DNA of 64,000 nucleotides, taken from contig NZ_WRXO01000004.1 in the NCBI RefSeq assembly GCF_009758125.1, positions 558,001-622,000 on the forward strand, read 5' to 3'. Both the position numbers and the translations under genes were made by a program. Below the pieces are notes generated by a model. That model ran no database searches, was not told the origin of the DNA, and saw only the letters and a list, made by a program, of their open reading frames with translations. Each line of letters opens with the position of its first letter. Position 1 is the stretch's first letter. Source of the stretch: Chitinophaga oryziterrae. GTDB lineage: Bacteria; Bacteroidota; Bacteroidia; Chitinophagales; Chitinophagaceae. Shown here in pieces: positions 25,928 through 34,811 of the stretch.

Positions 25928-27169
25928 TCAGACCAACGGTATTTCAGCAACGTTGTAGGTTAGGCTGTCAAGTTTTTGTTTTGCTTCACTGAAAGCATCT
26001 AAGGTTAACATAATATCCTCATCACTATGAGCAGCAGTAGGAATGAGTCTGTAGATGATTTGTCCGCGAGGGATCACCGGATATACTACAATAGAGCAAA
26101 AGATATTGTAATTCTCTCTCAGGTCCAGGCACATAGCGGTAGCTTCAGGAATATCTCCCTGCAGGTAGATCGGTGTAACGGGTGAGTTCGTGGTACCGAT
26201 ATTAAATCCTCTTTCAATAAGCCCTTGTTGGAGCTTTGTAACATTTGCCCACAGTTTTTCTCTTAAGGCAGGTTCAGATTGCAGTAACTTCAGACGGGTT
26301 ATATTACCAATGACAATTGGTAAAGGAACGGATTTGGCAAATATCTGCGACCGCATGTTGTATCGCAGGAAATTAATGATTTCCTTTGGTCCGGACATAA
26401 AAGCGCCAATAGATGCCATTGATTTTGCGAAGGTAGAGAAGTAAAGATCTATCTGATCCTGTACCCCTTGTTCCTCTCCTGTGCCGGCTCCGGTTTCCCC
26501 CATTGTACCAAAGCCATGAGCATCATCGACTAATAAGCGAAATTCGTATTGTTGTTTTAGTGTTGCAATTTCCTTCAGTTTACCCTGGTCGCCTGCCATT
26601 CCAAAAACACCTTCTGTTATCAGCAGAATACCACCACCTGCCGTTTCAGACATTTGTTTTGCACGGCGTAGTTGTTTTTCGCAATCGGCGATGTCATTGT
26701 GTTTAAAGACATACCGGTGCCCGGGATGTAACCTTAATCCATCTATAATACAGGCATGACATTCTGCATCGTATACAATAATGTCCCGGCGGTTACAAAG
26801 TGCATCAATGGCGCTTAAAATACCCTGATATCCATAATTCAATAATATGGTAGCTTCTTTTTTTACGAATAAGGACAGCTCACTTTCCAGTTGTTCATGG
26901 TAATTCGTATTGCCGCTCATCATACGTGCCCCCATTGGAGAGGCCAATCCAAATGCCTTTGCGGCAGTAGCATCAGCTTCTCTTACCTGTGGATGATTTG
27001 CTAATCCCAGATAATTATTCAGGCTCCAGATGATTTTTTCTTTACCACGGAAATTCATCCGTGAGCCAATTTCTCCTTCCAGTTTCGGAAATGCAAAATA
27101 GCCATGCGCACGTTCTGAATGTTCTCCTATCGGTCCACGATTTTTCAATAGTTTTTCAAAAATATCCAT
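25928..27169 (-). CDS. alpha-oxoamine synthase (serine palmitoyltransferase-like)
   Basis: PLP-dependent enzyme of the alpha-oxoamine synthase family, 413 residues, which joins an amino acid to an acyl thioester with loss of CO2. Seen: the stacking residue region H138 (YDAECHACIIDG), D215-D216-A-H218 (VDDAHGFG) and the PLP lysine K249 in FSTFAKSMASIGAF. Members include serine palmitoyltransferase, cysteate fatty acyltransferase for capnine-type sulfonolipids, KBL and AONS. In Bacteroidota the first two are the likely choices because no biotin or threonine genes are nearby. It is the third gene of an operon after a GcvH-like and a DUF983 gene. Confidence 0.8.
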   Translation of the reverse strand: MDIFEKLLKNRGPIGEHSERAHGYFAFPKLEGEIGSRMNFRGKEKIIWSLNNYLGLANHPQVREADATAAKAFGLASPMGARMMSGNTNYHEQLESELSLFVKKEATILLNYGYQGILSAIDALCNRRDIIVYDAECHACIIDGLRLHPGHRYVFKHNDIADCEKQLRRAKQMSETAGGGILLITEGVFGMAGDQGKLKEIATLKQQYEFRLLVDDAHGFGTMGETGAGTGEEQGVQDQIDLYFSTFAKSMASIGAFMSGPKEIINFLRYNMRSQIFAKSVPLPIVIGNITRLKLLQSEPALREKLWANVTKLQQGLIERGFNIGTTNSPVTPIYLQGDIPEATAMCLDLRENYNIFCSIVVYPVIPRGQIIYRLIPTAAHSDEDIMLTLDAFSEAKQKLDSLTYNVAEIPLV

Positions 27170-27197
27170 TTCGACAACTTTTAGTATTTGATTATAT

Positions 27198-27605
27198 TCA
27201 AAGATTTATTCTCAGATCTTTAGCTTCAGGATCATACCCTACATAAAAATTCAGGTATACCGTTCTTGATAAACGCATTAATACCGGCATTGATAGCGCA
27301 AGTAAAATAGTATTGGCGATCAGCCAATGAAAGATGCTGTTATCTCTCCATGTTATGCCAATAATGAGCCAGTATAAGGCTAAAGTGAACATAGAGAACA
27401 ATACTGAAAGTACGTAGCTTACATAGCCTGTACCATACCAGAACCCTATTTCCAATTCTGTTCGCTGGCCACATGCCGGGCAGTGATCATGCATGTCAAG
27501 GACGTGCTTTAGCACATATGGATGATCATTTTTGAATAATTTTCCTTTTCTGCAACGAGGGCATTTGTTTTCTACAATGCTGATAATAAAATTGGATTTC
27601 TTCAT
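27198..27605 (-). CDS. DUF983 zinc-ribbon membrane protein
   Basis: Small membrane protein of 135 residues. The N-terminus has two CxxC pairs (NKCPRCRKGKLF and DHCPACGQR) that should form a zinc ribbon, then the conserved EIGFWYGTGYVSY leading into two membrane helices. This is the DUF983 family, common in Bacteroidota and of unknown function. The inner ATG is used, which leaves 4 nt to the GcvH-like gene; the first upstream start would overlap it. It sits between that gene and the oxoamine synthase gene in one operon, which suggests a link to envelope lipid metabolism, by position only. Confidence 0.8.
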   Translation of the reverse strand: MKKSNFIISIVENKCPRCRKGKLFKNDHPYVLKHVLDMHDHCPACGQRTELEIGFWYGTGYVSYVLSVLFSMFTLALYWLIIGITWRDNSIFHWLIANTILLALSMPVLMRLSRTVYLNFYVGYDPEAKDLRINL

Positions 27606-27609
27606 CTTA

Positions 27610-28014
27610 TTAATTAGCCACTTTTGCACGTATGAGTTTCTGATAATTTTCCGGCGAAAGAAGTGGTTCCTGATTGCCGAATTTCAGGGATGTTACAAAA
27701 AATACCCAACCATTATCTTGTGGGCTTTCTAATACCAGGTTTAGATTTCCGGATAATTTCTGATTCCTCCCAAGGTATTTACAACTAAGAGGAGCATGTA
27801 TAGGGATAATTTGGTCAGCTGTGTGGATCTCTGCAATAAGAGTGCCTTTATTGATCATACCTTTATGGTGATGCCAGATTATATTAACTATATTCGAAAT
27901 TCCTTTCAGTCTGTACGCAGAAACACCTACAAACCCAACAGTCCCATTAAAATCAATCCACTCGTGATTATTGGTGAAATTAATCCTGGGGCGAGAAATA
28001 GTTGATATTTTCAT
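27610..28014 (-). CDS. GcvH-like protein lacking the lipoyl lysine
   Basis: A 134-residue protein with the glycine cleavage H fold: NHEWIDFNGTVGFVGVS matches the start of GcvH (THEWV...VGIT), INKGTLIAEIHTAD matches the KKG...AEVESVK turn, and HAPLSCKYLGRN matches YSPVSGEIVEVN. In this alignment the lipoylated lysine is replaced by D67, so it should not carry lipoate in the normal way. No GcvP or GcvT genes are nearby. It leads an operon with DUF983 and oxoamine synthase genes, so a role as a partner or scaffold for lipid synthesis is possible but unproven. The -7 box ends 4 nt before the ATG. Confidence 0.75.
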   Translation of the reverse strand: MKISTISRPRINFTNNHEWIDFNGTVGFVGVSAYRLKGISNIVNIIWHHHKGMINKGTLIAEIHTADQIIPIHAPLSCKYLGRNQKLSGNLNLVLESPQDNGWVFFVTSLKFGNQEPLLSPENYQKLIRAKVAN

Positions 28015-28018
28015 ATTG

Positions 28019-28032
28019 CAAAGGTACCTTTG
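28019..28032. promoter_or_regulatory. palindromic back-to-back -7 boxes
   Basis: The 14-bp palindrome CAAAGGTACCTTTG contains a perfect TACCTTTG box in each direction (leftward 28019-28026, rightward 28025-28032) sharing 2 bp. It can drive the oxoamine synthase operon leftwards and the Crp/Fnr gene rightwards, but hardly both at the same time. Confidence 0.6.
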
Positions 28033-28110
28033 ATGATATTTGGTTTAACTGATACTTTTCAATTAAAAAACTGAAAAAAATCACTTTTTTATTCCAATAG
28101 ATCGATTTCT

Positions 28111-28827
28111 ATGAGTTTAGCAGGTCTGTTTCCTATTGATAAATGGAATTTTAAATCTCAGTCTATTTTAAACAATTTGCCGGAAGATGAGTTCGCAGTG
28201 CTCAGTTCTCACATGCTGGAACAAAGGTATCGCAAGGGGGAAGTTGTATTCAGGAAAGGAACGGTCGCTGATGGTATTTTTTTTATTAAAAAGGGTAAGG
28301 TGAAGAAATACCAGGTGGACCGGAACGGTAAGGAACAAATAATTTATGTTGCCAATGCAGGTGAATTGATAGGGTATCACGCAATTTTAGCTGATGAACG
28401 TTATGCCGATTCTGCGGCCACATTGGAGGAATGTGTCATCGCATTCATCCCCCGGGAAGATTTTAAGACTGTGCTTGAGAGGTCCGGTTTGCTTGCAAAA
28501 AGATTACTCAAAGCGCTTAGTCATGAATTTACGGTTTTGACAAATAGTATTACTGTATTAGCTCAACGTTCTGTGAGGGAAAGACTGGCGATTACATTAA
28601 TTGTGCTACGGGAGAAATTTAAGGAGGAAACGTTGCCCGGGGCTGAAATTATGATCAATATTTCCCGTATTGACCTGGCCAGTATGGTAGGTACAGGTGA
28701 TGAGAATATTGTCCGGTTTTTAACGGAATTTAAAGCTGCTGGCATTTTAACCTCCAAAGGAAGAAAGATTTGCATCAGGGATGTAAAGCAGCTTATTAAA
28801 TTATCTGGTTGTGGCAGTACTGATTGA
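28111..28827 (+). CDS. Crp/Fnr family transcription regulator
   Basis: Cytoplasmic regulator of 238 residues: cyclic-nucleotide-binding type beta-barrel (about 20-140, RKGEVVFRKGTVADGIFFIKKGKVKKY) and a C-terminal Crp-type helix-turn-helix (about 180-230, ISRIDLASMVGTGDENIVRFL). No N-terminal cysteine cluster as in FNR is present, so oxygen sensing by an Fe-S cluster is unlikely; the ligand is unknown. It is divergent from the GcvH-like/oxoamine synthase operon and shares its promoter region, so it is a good candidate for its regulator. It ends 10 nt before a convergent gene. Confidence 0.9.
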   Translation: MSLAGLFPIDKWNFKSQSILNNLPEDEFAVLSSHMLEQRYRKGEVVFRKGTVADGIFFIKKGKVKKYQVDRNGKEQIIYVANAGELIGYHAILADERYADSAATLEECVIAFIPREDFKTVLERSGLLAKRLLKALSHEFTVLTNSITVLAQRSVRERLAITLIVLREKFKEETLPGAEIMINISRIDLASMVGTGDENIVRFLTEFKAAGILTSKGRKICIRDVKQLIKLSGCGSTD

Positions 28828-28837
28828 ATATACTTTG

Positions 28838-30733
28838 TCAGACTATATACTCCTTCTTAATTCCCAGTTTTTTCATCTTTGATTTCAATGTAGAAGGTGG
28901 AATATTAAGCACTTCCGCCGCCGCACCGGCTCCCCATATCCGTCCATTACATTTCTTTAAAACGGTGATAATATAGTCCCGCTCGTTCTCATGGATCGTC
29001 TTCATGCGTACTTCTTCAACAACAGGTTCAGTTTTCCGGGAGACAGGTATTAAAGCATCTTCTATAGTCGTTCCATTTGTAAGCAATACACTTCTTTCTA
29101 TTACATGTTCCAGTTCACGGATATTACCAGGCCAATGGTAAGCCATCATATTTTTTAAGATCTTGTCAGATAAGCCTGTGATCTTCTTTCCCGTTTTACG
29201 ATTATAATAATTCATAAAATGGTAAGCCAATGCAGGAATATCTTCCGTACGATCCCTTAATGCAGGTAGTATCAAAGGGAAGACGTTCAGGCGATAGTAT
29301 AAGTCAAGCCGGAAACGTCCTTCCGCTACTTCTTTCTCTAAATTACGGTTCGTTGCAGTAATAATACGTACATCCACTTTTATAGGTGTATTCGATCCTA
29401 CACGTTCGATCTCTTTTTCCTGCAGTACCCGTAACAACTTTACTTGTAACTCAAGAGGCATTTCACCTATTTCATCCAGGAATATCGTTCCTTTATCCGC
29501 CTGTTCAAATTTTCCTGTTCTCCTTTCTATCGCACCGGTAAAAGCGCCCTTTTCATGACCGAACAATTCAGACTCTATCAATGAAGCAGGTAATGCCGCA
29601 CAGTTCACTTTAATAAATGGTTGCCCTTTCCTGGGAGATAGCTGGTGTATACAATCCGCAATTCTTTCTTTTCCTGTGCCACTCTCGCCCATAATAAGAA
29701 CAGAGGTATCCGCCGGAGCTACCTGTATAATATGATCAAATACATTCAGCAGGAGGTGGCTTTTTCCTATAATCCCTTCAAATGCTTTGATGTTCGTTAT
29801 TTCGGTGTTTTTAAACGCAGTATCAGGTACCACCTTTTTTCTATCACTCATATCAGCAACCAGTATTGGCTCCAGTCGTCTGAATAAAGAAATATGATCT
29901 GCATGATAAGTATCGGGCCGGCGGCTGTAAAAAGAGAAGTGAAAGAAAGTTCCGTCGGGAAGATGTAAGGGAAAGGAGAGATGAGATCTCATCTGAAAAG
30001 TATTTGCATATAGCTTTTTCAGAGAGGGCTGTTTACATATTTTCTCAAAAGCATCATCATTGTACCACATGGCAGTGGTATCAATAATTGTATTGGCTGA
30101 TAGCGTTACTACTTCAGCCATTGTCAATCCTGTAATTGTCAGAAGTTCTTTGATTCGTATTGTCTGGTACTGATCATATCCTATACGCAGAAATCCGATA
30201 TCTTCAGTAGAATTAAAGCCGGCTACTATGAGATCAAAAGGGATATGCGATTGAAATGCCTTTCCGATTTCAGCCAGTTTCTGTTCTCTGCCTTTGTACG
30301 CCGAAATAATGTGCGTCAGTTGCTGCTGCAATGTTGATTCTTTATTCAATGCAGACTCCTGGATATGATGATGACGATATTGCGCAATTTCCAGTGTAAC
30401 CAACAGGTCTTTTTCCCGGAAGGGCTTTACCAGAAAACCGGAAGGCTGGGTCGCTTTTGCTGCAGTCAGCACTTCTTCGTTTGAATTGGCAGACAGATAT
30501 ATGAACGCAATATTGTCATTCTTCAATTGCAGCGCAAGATCTATCCCTGTCAGTTTTCCTTTCAGGAAGATATCCAGTAATACCAAATCAGGTGTTGTTT
30601 GTTTCATGATCTCCTGAGCCTTTACCACAGAACGTGCGATGCCAATAACTTCATAGCCGGCCTTCACAAGTATTAACCTGAGGTAGTCGGCTTCCACAAA
30701 CTGGTCTTCGACAATCAATATTTTCTCTTTCAT
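28838..30733 (-). CDS. sigma-54-dependent response regulator (REC-GAF-AAA-Fis)
   Basis: Bacterial enhancer-binding protein of 631 residues. Domains: receiver (1-120) with phospho-acceptor D54 (LVLLDIF) and K105 (FLVKPF), a GAF-like sensory part (about 150-300), AAA+ domain (about 325-555) with Walker A GESGTGKE, the sigma-54 contact loop GAFTGA and Walker B TIFLDEIGEMP, then a Fis-type HTH (about 590-631; GAGAAAEVLNIPPSTLKSK). It should activate sigma-54 promoters when phosphorylated. It lies 4 nt after its probable cognate kinase on the same strand. Targets not identifiable here. Confidence 0.95.
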   Translation of the reverse strand: MKEKILIVEDQFVEADYLRLILVKAGYEVIGIARSVVKAQEIMKQTTPDLVLLDIFLKGKLTGIDLALQLKNDNIAFIYLSANSNEEVLTAAKATQPSGFLVKPFREKDLLVTLEIAQYRHHHIQESALNKESTLQQQLTHIISAYKGREQKLAEIGKAFQSHIPFDLIVAGFNSTEDIGFLRIGYDQYQTIRIKELLTITGLTMAEVVTLSANTIIDTTAMWYNDDAFEKICKQPSLKKLYANTFQMRSHLSFPLHLPDGTFFHFSFYSRRPDTYHADHISLFRRLEPILVADMSDRKKVVPDTAFKNTEITNIKAFEGIIGKSHLLLNVFDHIIQVAPADTSVLIMGESGTGKERIADCIHQLSPRKGQPFIKVNCAALPASLIESELFGHEKGAFTGAIERRTGKFEQADKGTIFLDEIGEMPLELQVKLLRVLQEKEIERVGSNTPIKVDVRIITATNRNLEKEVAEGRFRLDLYYRLNVFPLILPALRDRTEDIPALAYHFMNYYNRKTGKKITGLSDKILKNMMAYHWPGNIRELEHVIERSVLLTNGTTIEDALIPVSRKTEPVVEEVRMKTIHENERDYIITVLKKCNGRIWGAGAAAEVLNIPPSTLKSKMKKLGIKKEYIV

Positions 30734-30737
30734 ATAA

Positions 30738-32945
30738 TTAGTTTGTTAAAGTAAGGTCAAATGCAATGCTGATAGATGTTCCATCATGATTAACAATGTT
30801 AAAGTCCCCATCTATATCCTCGCTTAATCCCTGCATAAGATTCATCCCCATAGAGTTTTGTGCATTTATGTCAAACGCTGCCGGCAGCCCTACGCCATTA
30901 TCCGTTATCGTCAATAATATTTTATGCTCCGGCACCTGTGATAATGAAATAATAATAATTCCGTCTCTTCCATCGGGAAAGGCATATTTAATAGCATTGG
31001 TAATCGCTTCATTTAATATCAGTCCAAGAGGGATACAACGTGATAAATCCAGTTCAATACGATCTATTTGTAATTTAAACCGGATAGCCTGCCGGATATT
31101 AAAACTATCCCTGAGATAATCTACCAGCTCGTGTATGTAATCAGGCATATTAATAGCGGATAGATTATCCGACTGGTATAATTTCTGATGTATCAGCGAC
31201 ATTGCATGTATCCTGTGCTGACTATCACTGATAGCTGACAATGCTTCTTCTGTTTTCAGATACCCCGACTGTGTCCCCAGCAAACCAATCACCATATGGA
31301 AGTTATTTTTTACCCTGTGATGAATCTCTTTCACCAGCCAGTCTTTCTCTTTAATGAGATCCTCCAGGGAAGTATTTTTCTTTTGTATCTCTATCTGCTG
31401 TGCCTGTAGTAATTTATGATTCTTCGACCGGTGCTGCATATTTTTATACAACAGGATGATAATTATCAGCAGTAAAACAATTCCTGACAGCGTGAAGTTT
31501 TTAATGACCCTGCTTGCCTGCAACTGGCTGTACTGCAACTGCGCCTGCTTTGTAAGTAACTGGATATTCTGTTCTTTAAAGGCCAGGTCCTTATCTTTCT
31601 GTTCGATATTGTACACGATTTCCAACTGGCTTACCTGCCTGCTCTTAGATTCATTAAACAAGGAATCGTTCAATCTTTTGTATGTCTGGTAATGCGCGAT
31701 AGCAGAGATATAATTACCCTGAGCGGAATCCAGTTTGAACCACCATAAATGATTAACGGCTAAATTCATCAGTAGACCGGTTTTCTCTGCCAATTGCCCG
31801 TTCGCCATCAGGTATTTATGTGTTTCGGGATATTTATGAGTAGTCAGCAAAACAGGAATGACCGCACCATATAAAAGGCTATTTTCTTCATTGTTCAATT
31901 CGTACTTCTCAGATATATTCAATAACTGTGTGCAGTATTTTTGTGCTACTGTATAGTTGTTAAGCTTTGCATAGATAGTTGCAAAACCCGAAACTATTCT
32001 TATCTTACTGATAACATCTTCCGGGTTATAGTCTTTTTCAATTTCATGGAGAAAATGAAGGGATTCCATTTTTTTCTCCTGGCTTAATAATACATGTGTG
32101 ATATTAAAAGCCAACTCATGAACGGCATTATTATCTTTATATTTCTTCGCTACGGATAAGGCCTTCCGGAAGTAGGTATTGGCTTTATCCAACTCATTCA
32201 GATTAAGATAAGTAATACCAAGACGGTTATAAATAGTACAAACCTGTTTACTGGAATCTCCTAACATTTCTGCTGTCTGAACCGCCAGCAGACCGTATCT
32301 GATCCCTTCTTTCTGATCCCCTGATGCGGTAGATACAAATCCCAGTAAATCATATACTCCCATCAATTCCAGGTAACCTATCTGCTGATATATTTTTAGA
32401 GACTGCTTAAGTGATTCCATGGATTTTGAAAAGTCGCCCTGTATCTGGTATAAATCTCCCAGTTCTTTAAATATATCCGCTTCTTTTTTCCGGCTCTTCG
32501 CTTTCTGAAATGCGTCAAGGGACAATTTCATTGCATGGATCCTTTCCTTCAGACCATTCCCGGAAAAAGAATAATACCCAGCCAGATCGAAATAGGCATC
32601 ACCCAGTTCTGTCAGGTAGTTGTTTGCTTTAAAGATATCAATTGCTTTACCGGAAAAATATCTGCCTTTGGTGCTGTCTCCATTTACATGCACAATTTTA
32701 GATAACTGTTCATAACTGTTACCGGTTCCTTTCTGATAAAGCAGTGTATTACTTAGTTTCAGGGCAGACAGTACATATAGCATTGCACTATCCAGATCAC
32801 TTTTTTTCCTGTTGTCTTTAAGGAAATAGTGGTCGCTTAGCTGCAGTAATGCATTCACCCGGGAGGTATCCTGCTGCGCCTTAGCGGATATAATAATTCC
32901 TGCCATCAGGCAGGTACATAAGAACAGCTTTTGCCATTTGTTCAT
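30738..32945 (-). CDS. TPR-containing sensor histidine kinase (HisKA_2 type)
   Basis: Membrane histidine kinase of 735 residues: signal peptide (about 1-23), a periplasmic region of about 430 residues made of TPR-like helical hairpins, a coiled stretch, one membrane helix (about 475-495), then the phospho-acceptor helix of HisKA_2/HWE type (LVKEIHHRVKNNFHMV) and HATPase_c (LILNEAITNAIKYAF; ITDNGVGLP; MGMNLMQGL). It forms a two-component system with the sigma-54 regulator downstream. The inner ATG giving MNKWQKLFL is used because it starts the signal peptide; upstream lies a long palindrome. Confidence 0.93.
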   Translation of the reverse strand: MNKWQKLFLCTCLMAGIIISAKAQQDTSRVNALLQLSDHYFLKDNRKKSDLDSAMLYVLSALKLSNTLLYQKGTGNSYEQLSKIVHVNGDSTKGRYFSGKAIDIFKANNYLTELGDAYFDLAGYYSFSGNGLKERIHAMKLSLDAFQKAKSRKKEADIFKELGDLYQIQGDFSKSMESLKQSLKIYQQIGYLELMGVYDLLGFVSTASGDQKEGIRYGLLAVQTAEMLGDSSKQVCTIYNRLGITYLNLNELDKANTYFRKALSVAKKYKDNNAVHELAFNITHVLLSQEKKMESLHFLHEIEKDYNPEDVISKIRIVSGFATIYAKLNNYTVAQKYCTQLLNISEKYELNNEENSLLYGAVIPVLLTTHKYPETHKYLMANGQLAEKTGLLMNLAVNHLWWFKLDSAQGNYISAIAHYQTYKRLNDSLFNESKSRQVSQLEIVYNIEQKDKDLAFKEQNIQLLTKQAQLQYSQLQASRVIKNFTLSGIVLLLIIIILLYKNMQHRSKNHKLLQAQQIEIQKKNTSLEDLIKEKDWLVKEIHHRVKNNFHMVIGLLGTQSGYLKTEEALSAISDSQHRIHAMSLIHQKLYQSDNLSAINMPDYIHELVDYLRDSFNIRQAIRFKLQIDRIELDLSRCIPLGLILNEAITNAIKYAFPDGRDGIIIISLSQVPEHKILLTITDNGVGLPAAFDINAQNSMGMNLMQGLSEDIDGDFNIVNHDGTSISIAFDLTLTN

Positions 32946-32954
32946 ATCTAAATA

Positions 32955-33004
32955 TACCGTTTTATTTCGTGGTTTCAATCGTGTAACCGCGAAATAAAAC
33001 GGTA
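32955..33004. repeat. 50-nt near-perfect palindrome at the kinase promoter
   Basis: Two 20-nt arms (32955-32974 and 32985-33004) match at 19 of 20 positions with a 10-nt loop. The arms begin TACCGTTTTATTTCG. They overlap a leftward near-consensus -7 box (TATATTTA, 32949-32956) and cover the -33 region of the kinase gene. Confidence 0.85.
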
Positions 33005-33083
33005 ATCATTACAATGTGTTTACTGTAGTTTGTTGATTATTAATTAATTGAGTGTTTGGCCCTTCGTTTGGCTATCACAAGCA

Positions 33084-33863
33084 ATGGAAAACAATAAAAT
33101 TCTCTTTATTACAGGTGCTTTTGTGAGCAGTAATTGCTGGGATGAGTGGAGGACATATTTTGAAGCCAGCGGTTATACCACTATGGCGCCTTCCTGGCCA
33201 CATAAGAATGCTTCTGCTGAGGAGCTCAGGAACCGTCAGCCTGATGCTGCAATAGCAGCTAACAGGTTACAGGGACTCACTGATTATTATGCGGAGATAG
33301 TCAGGCAACTACCAGAAAAGCCCATACTGATAGGTCATTCTATCGGTGGTCTCATTGTGCAGCTTTTATTACAACGCGGCCTGGGCCGGGCAGGAGTAGC
33401 TATACATTCTGTTCCTCCGAAAGGAATATTCACGTTGAAGCTATCTTTTCTGAAAGCAGGCTGGGGGGCTTTGGGCTTCTTCACTTCCACGAAGAAATCA
33501 TATATGATGACTTTCAAACAATGGAGTTACTCCTTTGCCAATGGCATGACTACCGATCAGCAAACAACATCCTATTATAAATACGCTATACCGGAGTCAA
33601 AGCTGATTGTAAGGGATACCATCGGCAATGCGGCGAAAGTGAATTTTAAGAACCCGCATGCGCCTTTATTGCTGACTTCCGGTAGTGATGATCACTCCAT
33701 ACCGGCTTCTCTCAATTATTCCAATTATAAAAAATACAGGAACAGCAATTCAGTAACCGATTATAAAGAATTCGAAGGACGTAATCATTTTGTATTAGGA
33801 CAGCCTACCTGGCAGGAAGATGCAGATTATATACTGGCATGGATAACATCTAAAATCGTTTAA
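33084..33863 (+). CDS. alpha/beta hydrolase (serine nucleophile)
   Basis: Cytoplasmic alpha/beta-fold hydrolase of 259 residues; substrate unknown. Seen: LFITGAFVSSNCWDEWRTYF at the first strand/oxyanion area, nucleophile elbow GHSIGG, acid in SGSDDHSIP and catalytic His in EGRNHFVLGQ. The start at MENNKILFITG is chosen over a longer reading because the first strand follows it directly. It begins a run of three genes in the same direction with a second hydrolase and a cupin. Confidence 0.83.
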   Translation: MENNKILFITGAFVSSNCWDEWRTYFEASGYTTMAPSWPHKNASAEELRNRQPDAAIAANRLQGLTDYYAEIVRQLPEKPILIGHSIGGLIVQLLLQRGLGRAGVAIHSVPPKGIFTLKLSFLKAGWGALGFFTSTKKSYMMTFKQWSYSFANGMTTDQQTTSYYKYAIPESKLIVRDTIGNAAKVNFKNPHAPLLLTSGSDDHSIPASLNYSNYKKYRNSNSVTDYKEFEGRNHFVLGQPTWQEDADYILAWITSKIV

Positions 33864-33873
33864 AACTAAATAT

Positions 33874-34803
33874 ATGATATCTAAAAGTATTCATTTCAGC
33901 ACATTGTTGGTAGTTTCCCTTTTTCTGGCGTTCACTGCTACAGCAGCCATTACCCCAGCATCTCCACCCGCTAATTTCAAAAGCGCAACGGCCACCGTGA
34001 ACGGTGTAAAGATCCATTATGTTATTGGTGGAAAGGGCGAACCCCTGGTATTAATCCATGGATTCGGTCAGAACTGGTATATGTGGAACCGTTTACTCCC
34101 CGAGTTATCAAAACATTTCACTGTTATCGCTCCTGATCTCCGCGGTGTTGGTGAATCAGACAAACCTGCCGGAGGATATGATAAAAAAACAATGGCGGCA
34201 GATATCCACGAATTAGTTTCCAAACTCGGTTACCACAGCATCGATCTCGCCGGGCACGATATCGGCCTGATGGTCGCTTATGCTTACGCTGCCCAATTTG
34301 GTCCTGAAGTTAAAAAGTTGGCATTAATGGACGCCCTGTTACCGGGAGTAGATCCTGTATGGTCTGATTTCTCTACCCGTGCCTGGTGGTTTGGCTTTTT
34401 CGCCCGCCCGATTGCCGGTGATCTTGTAAAAGGACAGGCAGGTGAATTCCTGACTGATTTCTGGCCGGTAGTGGGGCATATCAACAATGCCTTTACAAAG
34501 GAAGAAACGAATGAATTTATCAGGGCCTATTCTACACCAGGTGCTACTACAGGCAGCTTCCATTGGTTTGGTGCGTTCCCGCAGGATGCAGAGGACAATC
34601 ATGCCTTTATGAAGGATAAATTACAGATGCCTGTCCTGGCAATGGGAGCAGAGTATCAGTCCGCCTCTTTCCTCGCGGACCATGTGAAACTGGTGGCTGT
34701 AAATGTAACAGAAACTAAGATCATGGGAGCGGGTCACTGGATTGTGCAGGAGGCTACGGACCAGGTGCAGAAAGGATTAATGGATTTCTTCATGAATAAA
34801 TAA
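33874..34803 (+). CDS. exported epoxide-hydrolase-like alpha/beta hydrolase
   Basis: Alpha/beta hydrolase of 309 residues with an N-terminal signal peptide (about 1-24, ending FTATA-AI). The oxyanion motif is LIHGFGQNWYMW; the nucleophile elbow reads GHDIGLM, with Asp as nucleophile, which is characteristic of epoxide hydrolases and haloalkane or fluoroacetate dehalogenases; the catalytic His is in MGAGHWIVQEA. Export of such an enzyme to the periplasm is less common and points to detoxification or catabolism of an external compound. It lies 10 nt after the first hydrolase gene and 8 nt before the cupin gene. Confidence 0.85.
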   Translation: MISKSIHFSTLLVVSLFLAFTATAAITPASPPANFKSATATVNGVKIHYVIGGKGEPLVLIHGFGQNWYMWNRLLPELSKHFTVIAPDLRGVGESDKPAGGYDKKTMAADIHELVSKLGYHSIDLAGHDIGLMVAYAYAAQFGPEVKKLALMDALLPGVDPVWSDFSTRAWWFGFFARPIAGDLVKGQAGEFLTDFWPVVGHINNAFTKEETNEFIRAYSTPGATTGSFHWFGAFPQDAEDNHAFMKDKLQMPVLAMGAEYQSASFLADHVKLVAVNVTETKIMGAGHWIVQEATDQVQKGLMDFFMNK

Positions 34804-34811
34804 GAACATAA

